Source: DASRAA01 sp963814165 (GTDB taxonomy: Bacteria > Acidobacteriota > Terriglobia > Terriglobales > Acidobacteriaceae). From it: a stretch of 64,000 nucleotides of DNA. The position numbers were made by a program, and so were the translations under genes. Under the pieces are notes generated by a model. It was not told the DNA's origin, made no database searches, and saw only the letters and a list, made by a program, of their open reading frames with translations. Shown piece by piece: positions 16,928 to 24,775 of this stretch (positions are counted from its first letter, which is position 1; every line of letters begins with the position of its first letter). The DNA lies in contig CAWFBW010000021.1 in NCBI GenBank assembly GCA_963814165.1, positions 124,001 through 188,000 on the forward strand, written 5' to 3'.

Positions 16928-19660
16928 CTACTTCGTGCGGCCGCCTTCGATTTGCAACTCTGCGCTGGCTCCTGCCTGGGCTGCGGCTAGACGAGCCGTC
17001 AGCACACGGTAAGGTGAGCAGGAGACGTAGTTCAGTCCGACGCCTGCGCAGAATTCGACGGAAGCGGGATCGCCACCGTGTTCTCCGCAGATGCCCAGCT
17101 TGATGGTTGGGCGGGTCTTGCGACCCTTTTCGACAGCCATCTTGATGAGTTGTCCGACGCCCTGCTGATCGAGCGTGGCGAACGGGTCTTGCTTCAAGAT
17201 GCCTTCGGCGAGGTAGGCGGTGAGAATCTTGCCCACATCGTCGCGCGAGAAGCCGAAGGTGGTCTGGGTGAGATCGTTGGTGCCGAAGCTGAAGAACTCA
17301 GCCTCTTGTGCGATCTCATCGGCCATGAGGGCGGCGCGCGGCAACTCGATCATGGTGCCGACGAGGTATTCGACCTTGGTTTCTTTCTCGGCGAACACTT
17401 CTTCAGCGACGCGACGAACGATGGCTGCCTGGTTGGCCATTTCCTTGATGCCCGTGGTGAGCGGAATCATGACTTCGGGCTTCACTTTCACGCCTTCTTT
17501 CGCGACCTTGACGGCCGCTTCGAAGATGGCGCGCGCCTGCATCTCGGTGATCTCGGGATAGGTGATGCCGAGACGGCATCCGCGCAGGCCAAGCATCGGG
17601 TTGACTTCGTGCAACTGCTCGACGCGATTGAGCAGAGTGTGAAGTTCCTTCAACTTGGGCGAGCGGGGCTTGTTGATTTCGAGTTTCGCGATCTCGACCA
17701 TGAGGTCTTCGCGACGCGGCAGGAACTCGTGCAGCGGCGGATCGAGAGTGCGGATGGTGACGGGGAATCCGTCCATGGCGCGGAAGACGCCGACGAAATC
17801 GGCACGCTGCATGGGCAGAAGTTTTTTCAGCGCCAGGCGGCGGTCTTTCTCGTTGTTGGCGAGAATCATGGTGCGCATGTGCGGCAGGCGGTCTTCGGCG
17901 AAGAACATGTGCTCGGTGCGGCAAAGGCCGATGCCTTCTGCGCCGAAGGCGCGGGCCTGGAGGGCGTCGCGTGGAATGTCGGCATTGGCGCGGACGCCGA
18001 TGCGGCGGAACGGCTCAGCCCAGCTCATGAACTTGAGCAGTTCGGGATCGTCGGGCGAGGCGTCAACGGTCTTGAGCTGGCCGTTGATGACGCGGCCGGT
18101 GGTGCCGTCGAGGGAAATCCAGTCGCCGGCTTTGAGGGTCTTGCCTGCAACTTTGATTTCGCGGTTCTTCTCGCTGACGTCGATGTCGCCGGCTCCGGCA
18201 ACGCAGCACTTGCCCATGCCGCGGGTGACGACGGCGGCGTGGCTGGTCATGCCGCCGCGCGAGGTGAGAATGCCGCTGGCGACTTCCATGCCGTGAATGT
18301 CTTCGGGCGTGGTTTCGGCGCGGACGAGGATGAGCTTGGTCTTGGGATCTTTCTGGTAGCGCTCGACGGCTTCGTCGGCGGTGAAGACGATTTGGCCGAC
18401 GGCGGCGCCGGGTGAGGCGGGGAGTCCGGTGGCGAGCACTTCAACTTTTACATTTTTTTCGTCGAGGCGCGGGACGAGGAAGTCGTAGAGCTGGTTGGCT
18501 TCGACGCGGAAGATGGCTTCTTCCTTGGTGATGAGTCCTTCTTCGACCATCTGGATGGCGACGCGCACGGCGGCGCGACCGGTGCGCTTACCGTTGCGGG
18601 TCTGCAACATGTAGAGGCGGCCATCCTGGATGGTGAACTCGAAATCCTGCATGTCGCGGTAGTGGTTTTCGAGGCGCGTGGTGATGTCGCGGAGCTGCTT
18701 GTAGGTGTCAGGCTGAATTTCTTCGAGCTTTGAAATGTGGATCGGCGTGCGGATGCCGGAGACCACGTCTTCGCCCTGCGCGTTCATGAGGAACTCGCCG
18801 TAAAACTCTTTCACGCCGGTGGCGGGGTTGCGGGTGAAGCCGACGCCGGTGCCGCTGGTGTCGCCGAGGTTGCCGAAGACCATGGCCTGCACGTTGACGG
18901 CGGTGCCGAGCATGTCGTCGATGTTGTTGATGCGGCGATAGGTCTTGGCGCGATCGTTCATCCAGGAGCGGAACACGGCGTCACGCGACATGACGAGCTG
19001 ATCGTGCGGGTTCTGCGGGAATTCCTGCTTGGTGTGCTTCACGACAACTTTCTTGTACTCGGCGATGACTTCCTGGAGGGCCTTGGCGTCGAGCTCGGTG
19101 TCGAGCTTCACCTTGCGCCGCTTCTTCTTGCCGTCGAAAACTTCTTCGAAGGCGTGCTTGGGAATATCGAGCACGACGCTGCCGAACATCTGGATGAGGC
19201 GGCGATAGGAGTCGTAAGCGAAGCGCGGATTGTTGGTGAGCTTGGCGAGGCCGGCGACGGATTTGTCGTTGAGTCCGAGGTTGAGGATGGTGTCCATCAT
19301 GCCGGGCATGGAGAACTTGGCGCCGGAGCGAACGCTGACGAGCAGCGGATTATCGGCGCCGCCGAGCTTCTGGCCCTGGAGCTTCTCGAGCTTGTCGAGG
19401 GCTTCGTCCATTTGGCGGTTCACTTCTTTGGAGACGCGGCCGTCGCGCATGTATTCGCGGCAGGCCTCGGTCTGGATGGTGAAGCCGGGAGGTACGGGGA
19501 GCTTGGCGTTGGTCATTTCGGCGAGGCCGGCGCCCTTGCCGCCCAACACGTCTTTCATTTTGCCGTTGCCTTCGGCGTAATTATCGCCAAAGGAGTAAAC
19601 GTACTTAACCGATTTTGTGTCGGCTGCTTTAGCTGCTACGTCTGCGGTTTGTGTGCTCAT
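16928..19660 (-). CDS. ppdK: Pyruvate, phosphate dikinase
   Basis: Interconverts pyruvate, ATP and phosphate with phosphoenolpyruvate, AMP and pyrophosphate. The 910-residue protein has the three expected parts: an N-terminal nucleotide-binding region (KGAGLAEMTNAKLPVPPGFT; VSVRSGAKFSMPGMMDT), the swivelling phosphohistidine domain (TSRGGMTSHAAVVTRGMGK with H474), and the C-terminal PEP/pyruvate barrel (FGTNDLTQTTFGFSRDD; GICGEHGGDP with its catalytic Cys). It starts 29 bases after the glyS stop and is the last gene of a recO-glyQ-glyS-ppdK order. A large antisense open frame here is only its mirror image. Confidence 0.97.
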   Translation of the reverse strand: MSTQTADVAAKAADTKSVKYVYSFGDNYAEGNGKMKDVLGGKGAGLAEMTNAKLPVPPGFTIQTEACREYMRDGRVSKEVNRQMDEALDKLEKLQGQKLGGADNPLLVSVRSGAKFSMPGMMDTILNLGLNDKSVAGLAKLTNNPRFAYDSYRRLIQMFGSVVLDIPKHAFEEVFDGKKKRRKVKLDTELDAKALQEVIAEYKKVVVKHTKQEFPQNPHDQLVMSRDAVFRSWMNDRAKTYRRINNIDDMLGTAVNVQAMVFGNLGDTSGTGVGFTRNPATGVKEFYGEFLMNAQGEDVVSGIRTPIHISKLEEIQPDTYKQLRDITTRLENHYRDMQDFEFTIQDGRLYMLQTRNGKRTGRAAVRVAIQMVEEGLITKEEAIFRVEANQLYDFLVPRLDEKNVKVEVLATGLPASPGAAVGQIVFTADEAVERYQKDPKTKLILVRAETTPEDIHGMEVASGILTSRGGMTSHAAVVTRGMGKCCVAGAGDIDVSEKNREIKVAGKTLKAGDWISLDGTTGRVINGQLKTVDASPDDPELLKFMSWAEPFRRIGVRANADIPRDALQARAFGAEGIGLCRTEHMFFAEDRLPHMRTMILANNEKDRRLALKKLLPMQRADFVGVFRAMDGFPVTIRTLDPPLHEFLPRREDLMVEIAKLEINKPRSPKLKELHTLLNRVEQLHEVNPMLGLRGCRLGITYPEITEMQARAIFEAAVKVAKEGVKVKPEVMIPLTTGIKEMANQAAIVRRVAEEVFAEKETKVEYLVGTMIELPRAALMADEIAQEAEFFSFGTNDLTQTTFGFSRDDVGKILTAYLAEGILKQDPFATLDQQGVGQLIKMAVEKGRKTRPTIKLGICGEHGGDPASVEFCAGVGLNYVSCSPYRVLTARLAAAQAGASAELQIEGGRTK

Positions 19661-19689
19661 TGTTTTGATCCTCTGCTGAATGCATGGCG

Positions 19690-21843
19690 CTATGAAGATT
19701 TGGTTTCGGTAACGATTTCGCTGAAATCGGCGATGGTGGAAAACTCGGCTAAAAGCGTTTCCAGGAGTGCGAGGCGATTGGCACGGACGGTTTCGTCATC
19801 GACCATGACCATGACCTTGTCGAAGAAGAGGTCGATGGGTTGGCGAAGACGGCTGATTTCGGTGAGCGCGGCGGAGTAGTTTTTCTGCTCGCGGAACTGG
19901 TGAACTTTGGCGGCGACTTCGGGCAAGGCGACGGCCAGGGATTTTTCGGCGTCGTCGGTCAGGACCGCGGCGTCGAGCGCAGGCGCGATGGCTTTGTTGG
20001 TTTCGCGGGCCTGACGAAGAATGTTCTTGGTGCGCTTGAAGGCGACGGAGATGGAGGCGAAGTCTTCGGAGCCGCGCACCTGGGTAAGGGCTTGGGCGCG
20101 GGCGATGGCGTCGACTACATCGTCGCTCGCGGCGGCGAGGACGGCGTTGACGACGTCGTAGGCGAAGCCGCGGGCGTCTTTGAGATAGAACTCGAGACGC
20201 TCGCGCAGGAAATCGGTGGTGGCGGCGGTGTAATCGACTTTCGGGTCGAAACGTTTCTCGGCCTCGCTGCCGGCGTATTCGATGCGGGCGTCGGCGAAGA
20301 GCTTCGAGAGCGAGAGCGGGAGCTTGTGCTCGGCAATTATTTTGACGATGCCATTGGCACCACGCCGAAGGGCCAGCGGATCTTTGGAGCCGGTGGGCTG
20401 GAATCCTAGGGCGAACATGCCGGCGATGGTGTCGGCCTTGTCAGCGATGGCCAGCACGGCGCCGCAGATACTCGGCGGCACGGCGTCGTCCATGGACTCG
20501 GGCTGGTAGTGGTGGTAAATGGCGTCGCCGATGGCTTCGGCGGTCGGGTGTGGCAGAAGCGGATCGAGCGACTGCACCTTGGCGTAGAGTCCGCCGATGA
20601 TGCCCTGGAGTTCGGTGAATTCCTTGACGAGGTCGGTGGTGAGATCGGCTTTGCAGAGCAGAGCGGCCTTGTGCACGACGCCCGAACGGATGGTGACGCC
20701 AGCGTTCTCGAGCAGTGCAGAGATGAGGCTGCCGAGCTTCTGGACGCGCATCGTCTTGTCGAAGTAGCTGCCCAGGTCTTTCTGGAAAGTGACGGACTTG
20801 AGCATCTCGACGCGATTGCGGAGCGAGATTTTCTGGTCGGTGTTCCAGAAGAAGCGGGCGTCGTTGAAGCGGGCGCGCAGCACGCGTTCGTTGCCGTGGC
20901 GGATGAGGCCGTCGGGATCGCTGTCTGTGTTAAGGACGGCGAGGAAATGCGGCGAGAGCTTGCCATCGGCGTCTTCGAGCGCGAAGTATTTCTGGTGGTC
21001 GCGCATGACGGTGACGAGGACTTCCTGCGGCAAGGTGAGGTATTCGGGATCGAAGCTGCCGAGGATTACCGTAGGACATTCGGTGAGGTTCACGACGGTA
21101 TCGAGCAAGGACTTGTCTTCACGCCAGCGCGCGCCGGGAACGGTGCGGGTGGCGGCGTCGAGGGTTTTGCGGATGCGATGCTCGCGCTCGGCGGAAGTTA
21201 CGGTGACGAAGTTCTTGGCAAGCGCTGCAGCGTAATCTGAGGGCTGGTCGATTTCGACTACGCCGCTGGAGAGAATGCGGTGGCCCTCGCTGGAGTTGCC
21301 GGCGGTGATGCCTCCGAATTCGACGGGAACGACCTGGGCGTCGAGCAGCGAGACCATCCAGCGGAGTGGCCGAACGAAGCGCTCGGCGGATTTGCCGCGC
21401 CAGTACATGGACTTGGCCCAGTAGATTGCGGCGATTTCTTTGGGCAGCAATTCGGCCAGGATTTCGCTGGCGGCGCGGCCCTTCTTCTGGACGGTGGCAG
21501 CGAGATACTCGCCTTTGGCGTTGGAGATTTTCTCCAGGGAGGCGACGGTAACTCCGGCCTTGCGGGCGAAGGCCTCGGCTGCGGCAGTGGGAGCACCGTC
21601 TTTGAAGGCGGTCTTCGTAGAGGGGCCGGTAAGCTGTTCCTGTACATCAGGCTGCTGGACGGACACATTGCGCGCCAAAATGGCGATGCGGCGGGGCGTG
21701 GAGAACGATTCCATGGCGGGCGAGTCGGCGAGGCGCTCGCGCGTGAGCAAGTCTTTGGTGCGGCGCGAAAGTTCGTCGCGCGCCGAGTCGATCATTCGGG
21801 CGGGAATCTCTTCGGTACCGATCTCTAATAGGAAGTCAGACAT
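19690..21843 (-). CDS. glyS: Glycyl-tRNA synthetase beta subunit
   Basis: Beta chain of the bacterial alpha2-beta2 glycyl-tRNA synthetase, which binds tRNA and supports charging by the alpha chain. The 717-residue length is normal. The N-terminus MSDFLLEIGTEEIPARMI is diagnostic, followed by TPRRIAI, an HD-like middle region (HKAALLCKADLTTDLVKEFT, then LQGIIGGLYA) and the C-terminal anticodon-binding domain ending near LFFDKVMVMVDDETVRANRL. Its partner glyQ lies upstream, but an IS5-type element now separates them by 1.8 kb, so it may depend on a new promoter. Confidence 0.97.
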   Translation of the reverse strand: MSDFLLEIGTEEIPARMIDSARDELSRRTKDLLTRERLADSPAMESFSTPRRIAILARNVSVQQPDVQEQLTGPSTKTAFKDGAPTAAAEAFARKAGVTVASLEKISNAKGEYLAATVQKKGRAASEILAELLPKEIAAIYWAKSMYWRGKSAERFVRPLRWMVSLLDAQVVPVEFGGITAGNSSEGHRILSSGVVEIDQPSDYAAALAKNFVTVTSAEREHRIRKTLDAATRTVPGARWREDKSLLDTVVNLTECPTVILGSFDPEYLTLPQEVLVTVMRDHQKYFALEDADGKLSPHFLAVLNTDSDPDGLIRHGNERVLRARFNDARFFWNTDQKISLRNRVEMLKSVTFQKDLGSYFDKTMRVQKLGSLISALLENAGVTIRSGVVHKAALLCKADLTTDLVKEFTELQGIIGGLYAKVQSLDPLLPHPTAEAIGDAIYHHYQPESMDDAVPPSICGAVLAIADKADTIAGMFALGFQPTGSKDPLALRRGANGIVKIIAEHKLPLSLSKLFADARIEYAGSEAEKRFDPKVDYTAATTDFLRERLEFYLKDARGFAYDVVNAVLAAASDDVVDAIARAQALTQVRGSEDFASISVAFKRTKNILRQARETNKAIAPALDAAVLTDDAEKSLAVALPEVAAKVHQFREQKNYSAALTEISRLRQPIDLFFDKVMVMVDDETVRANRLALLETLLAEFSTIADFSEIVTETKSS

Positions 21844-21912
21844 GAATTCGTGCGTTCTTTCTATTGTGCCGCATTTCGTGTTGCAGTTGTGTGACTAGGG
21901 TCACAGGAAAAC

Positions 21913-21937
21913 CGCTATTCGCTATTCGCTCTTCGCC
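21913..21937. repeat. TTCGCTA-type simple repeat shared with glyQ
   Basis: Twenty-five bases (CGCTATTCGCTATTCGCTCT then TCGCC) are identical to 23909-23933, which lies inside the glyQ reading frame. Here it is intergenic. Confidence 0.85.
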
Positions 21938-22010
21938 GTTCGCTCGCGGACTAAAAGTTGGCGAACCATCTACCGTCCCTACCGGGACTCACTTCTATTT
22001 CTGCCGCGCA

Positions 22011-22030
22011 CCCAGCGCTAAAGCGCTGGG
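22011..22030. repeat. Palindrome with TAAA loop
   Basis: CCCAGCGC and GCGCTGGG form a perfect eight-base stem around TAAA. It is an empty site of the same architecture as the occupied one 240 bases away. Confidence 0.8.
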
Positions 22031-22283
22031 CTATGATCTTTCGCCCCTCCGGCGCTGGGTTCCTACGCCGGGCTCAGGCCTAGGGCTCGCAGCTCTGTCG
22101 CCGCTACGCGGCTCGGGTACTTATATCGCGATCTGACCGCGGGCTTACGCCCAGGGGTAAAACAAATTTCGCCGCGGCGCGGCTGTATGTGCCGGCAAAT
22201 CAATTGGCACTGTAGTTCCAAGCAATTCGAGGCCTCAGGGGCTAAAGCCCGATTTTTCTATCGCGGCTTGCGGCACGACTAAA

Positions 22284-23597
22284 GAGGCTGCTGAAAAAAG
22301 CGCTTACATTCGTTGCCGCTTGTCGCTGTGCTCATTTTTCGCGAGTTGAGCGGCCCTTCGGCATCGCTTTTCGGTCTCTGCAGGAGCTTTTTTCGGCCCT
22401 GCAGACACACTACTCCCTCCGCTTACTGCGCCGGAATTAGCTTCCGCAGCTTCACCAGGCGCACCAGGTTGTTGGCCGTCGCCAACAAACGAAACAACCA
22501 GTCCACCCGCTTCGCCCCCTGCAATTTGATCTTGCGCATGATGCTGTCTCCCTTGCCCCAGCCAAACACCATCTCCACCAGCTTGCGTTTCTTCTGGCTG
22601 ATCTTCATCCTGGGATCGTTGCGTTCGCTCTCGGTTAGAAAGTTCGGCCAGTGGGTGGAAGGCTTTTCGTATTCCGCCACGTGCGGAGCGATGTGGCGCT
22701 CGCGCAACGCCGCGATAAACTTCTGCTCCTGATAGTGTTTGTCAGCCCCCAGCGTGATGGCCTTCGGGTTGGTCGCCGTGCCCCCGCCTGTCCGCGGCAT
22801 CTCGTCCAGCATGACCAGCGCCGCCTCACGTTCTGCTGTCGCGCTCGACTGCGTGGCGCAAGCTGCGACCACCAGCCCGTTACGGTTCTCGATGATCACA
22901 TGTCCCAGATAGCTCGGCTTCGACTCCCCCGCCGTGCTCTTCTTATACAAGCGCGCATCCGGGTCCGTGCTCGACTCATGGGTGTCGCGCAGCAACTTCC
23001 GCCCGCCAGATCCCGTGCCCTGCGTCGGCGGCGGATCCTTGGGCGCAAAACTGTCGCGGTTCGCCCACGCCTCCAGCAGCGTTCCGTCCACCGTGAAGTG
23101 TTCTTCGCTCAGCAAATTCTGCGTCCGCGCCTGCTCCACCACCGCCGCCAGCAACCGTTGCGATACCTCGCCCGCCAGCAAACGGTCGCGGTTCTTCGTG
23201 AACACCGTCGCGTCCCACACCTGCTCATCCATCCCCAGTCCCACAAACCAGCGGTACAGCAGGTTGAAATCGATCTGCTCCATCAACTGCCGCTCACTGC
23301 GCAGCGCGAACAGCGCCTGTAACAATAAGGCCCGCAACAGTTGCTCGGGCGGAATCGAAGGCCGCCCCCGGCGGGCGTACAACGCGTCAAAGTGCAACGA
23401 CAGATCGGCCAAGGCCTGATCCACCATCGGCCGGATCGCTCGCAACGGGTGCGCGGCGGGCACGCGCTGTTCCAAGTCTATGTAGCTAAACATCACGGGT
23501 TGCTGCTTCTCGTCTCCACGCATGCTACTTACTTACCCTACCCCGTTGTGGAAAGCCTCGTACCTGCTCAGGTACATCCGCTTTTTTCAGCAGCCTC
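22284..23597 (-). mobile_element. IS5-type insertion sequence inserted in a palindrome loop
   Basis: 1314 bases with 19-base terminal inverted repeats (GAGGCTGCTGAAAAAAGCG), one transposase gene, and a 4-base target duplication TAAA (22280-22283 and 23598-23601). Outside the duplication GGCACGAC on the left and GTCGTGCC on the right are perfectly complementary, so the element occupies the loop of a palindromic repeat. Its first 17 bases are shared with both MITEs. Confidence 0.93.
22423..23523 (-). CDS. IS5-family transposase
   Basis: DDE transposase of 366 residues. The N-terminal part (RGRPSIPPEQLLRALLLQAL, QIDFNLLYRWFVGLGMDEQV) is the DUF772/InsH-type dimer and DNA-binding domain. The catalytic core includes HFTVDGTLLEAWAN with the first Asp, KAITLGADKHYQEQKFIAAL with the second, and a KISQKKRKLVEMVFGWGKGD region supplying the Glu. 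The frame is intact, so the element may be active. It is the likely source of transposase for the two 130-bp MITEs. Confidence 0.92.
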   Translation of the reverse strand: MRGDEKQQPVMFSYIDLEQRVPAAHPLRAIRPMVDQALADLSLHFDALYARRGRPSIPPEQLLRALLLQALFALRSERQLMEQIDFNLLYRWFVGLGMDEQVWDATVFTKNRDRLLAGEVSQRLLAAVVEQARTQNLLSEEHFTVDGTLLEAWANRDSFAPKDPPPTQGTGSGGRKLLRDTHESSTDPDARLYKKSTAGESKPSYLGHVIIENRNGLVVAACATQSSATAEREAALVMLDEMPRTGGGTATNPKAITLGADKHYQEQKFIAALRERHIAPHVAEYEKPSTHWPNFLTESERNDPRMKISQKKRKLVEMVFGWGKGDSIMRKIKLQGAKRVDWLFRLLATANNLVRLVKLRKLIPAQ

Positions 23598-23675
23598 TAA
23601 AGTCGTGCCCTGATACGAGGCCGATTCTCGCAGCAGCCCGCGGCTGCCCTGAGAGCTAGCCTTCCGACTCAACCC

Positions 23676-24698
23676 TTATGCTTTAACCGGTTCCCTGTTG
23701 ACTTCATTCTCCGGCTTAGAATCTTGTGCTGCTTGCTGCTGGTCCACATAGGCTTTGGCGACGCCGACGGCCAAGGCGCGGATGCGAGCGATGACGCCGA
23801 CGCGCTCGGTGACGCTGATGGCTCCACGGGCGTCGAGAATGTTGAATAGGTGCGAGCACTTAAGGCAGAGGTCGAAAGCGGCGAGGACCGGAAAGCGATG
23901 GCGCTGTTCGCTATTCGCTATTCGCTCTTCGCCAGAAGGCTCTTCGCTTTTCGGCTTTCGCTTTTCGCTGTGTGCCTCGTTGTAGTGATCGAGCAGCGCC
24001 TGACATTCGGATTCGTAGAGACGCAGATGCTCCCAGGCTTTTTCGACGTCGGCGCGCTCGAAGTTGTAAACGGAGAACTGAAGTTCGTCTTGAAGGCGGA
24101 TTTCGCCGTACTTCACGGGGCGGCCATCGGGGCCGACGACCCAGGTGATGTCGTAGATGCTGTCCACGTCCTGCAAGAAAGCGGCGATGCGCTCGAGGCC
24201 ATAGGTCAGCTCGGCAGAGATGGGGTCGAGGTCGATGCCGCCACACTGCTGGAAATAAGTGAACTGCGTAATCTCGAGGCCGTCGAGCATGACCTGCCAG
24301 CCGATACCCCATGCGCCGAGTGTGGGCGACTCCCAGTTATCTTCTTCAAACTTGATGTCGTGCTTGCGCAGGTCAATGCCGATGGCTTCGAGCGAGGCGA
24401 GGTAAAGCTCCTGCACGTCGGCCGGCGGCGGCTTGAGGATGACCTGAAACTGCATGTGCTTGAAGAGACGGTTGGGGTTCTCGCCGTAGCGTCCGTCGGC
24501 GGGGCGGCGCGAGGGCTGCACGTAGCCGACACGATAGGGTTTGGGGCCGAGGACACGGAGGAAAGTTTCGGGCGCCATGGTTCCGGCGCCGACTTCGACG
24601 TCGTAGGGTTGCTGAAGCACGCAGCCATGGCCGGCCCAGAAAGTCTGGAGGCGGAGGATGAATTCCTGGAAGGTTAGCGGATTGGGGGAAGAAGCCAA
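23676..24698 (-). CDS. glyQ: Glycyl-tRNA synthetase alpha subunit (with in-frame repeat insertion)
   Basis: Catalytic chain of the alpha2-beta2 glycyl-tRNA synthetase. Family landmarks are LTFQEFILRLQTFWAGHGCV, QPYDVEVGAGTMAPETFLRV, YVQPSRRPADGRYGENPNR and FTYFQQCGGIDLDP. Between LLDHYN and FDLCLKCSHLFNILDARGAI about 25 extra residues (SEKRKPKSEEPSGEERIANS...) are encoded by a simple repeat that also occurs between genes at 21913. The TTG before ASSPNPLTFQEF is taken as start; an ATG 78 bases earlier coincides with the IS481 end and gives unlikely leader residues. Promoter supply is uncertain because of that insertion. Confidence 0.93.
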   Translation of the reverse strand: MASSPNPLTFQEFILRLQTFWAGHGCVLQQPYDVEVGAGTMAPETFLRVLGPKPYRVGYVQPSRRPADGRYGENPNRLFKHMQFQVILKPPPADVQELYLASLEAIGIDLRKHDIKFEEDNWESPTLGAWGIGWQVMLDGLEITQFTYFQQCGGIDLDPISAELTYGLERIAAFLQDVDSIYDITWVVGPDGRPVKYGEIRLQDELQFSVYNFERADVEKAWEHLRLYESECQALLDHYNEAHSEKRKPKSEEPSGEERIANSEQRHRFPVLAAFDLCLKCSHLFNILDARGAISVTERVGVIARIRALAVGVAKAYVDQQQAAQDSKPENEVNREPVKA

Positions 24699-24775
24699 AT
24701 GATGTTCTCGCCTATTTCGGTTTTCGGATTCACGTAGCGCAAAACGCCGCTCCGCGGCTCCGGATTTCATTCGCA

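Larger units (their letters stand above)
21844..22283. other. Repeat-bearing gap between glyS and the IS5-type element
   Basis: No gene is supported. Directly visible are the repeat CGCTATTCGCTATTCGCTC at 21913, the perfect TAAA palindrome at 22011, a short GGGC-TAAA-GCCC at 22239, GCGGGC-TTAC-GCCC near 22138, and the half-palindrome GGCACGAC next to the IS. The gap was presumably the short glyQ-glyS spacer before repeats accumulated. Confidence 0.55.

Noticed and set aside
17078..18415. 445-residue open frame antisense to ppdK
   Set aside because: It mirrors the codons of a highly conserved enzyme in GC-rich DNA; the peptide is a Gly/Ala/Asp-rich mixture without domains or ribosome site. 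The same applies to antisense frames at 18737-19879 and 20509-21240.
22011..22030. Palindrome considered as a transcription terminator for glyS
   Set aside because: glyS starts here on the minus strand, and no T-run follows the stem on either strand; it fits the TNAA repeat family better.
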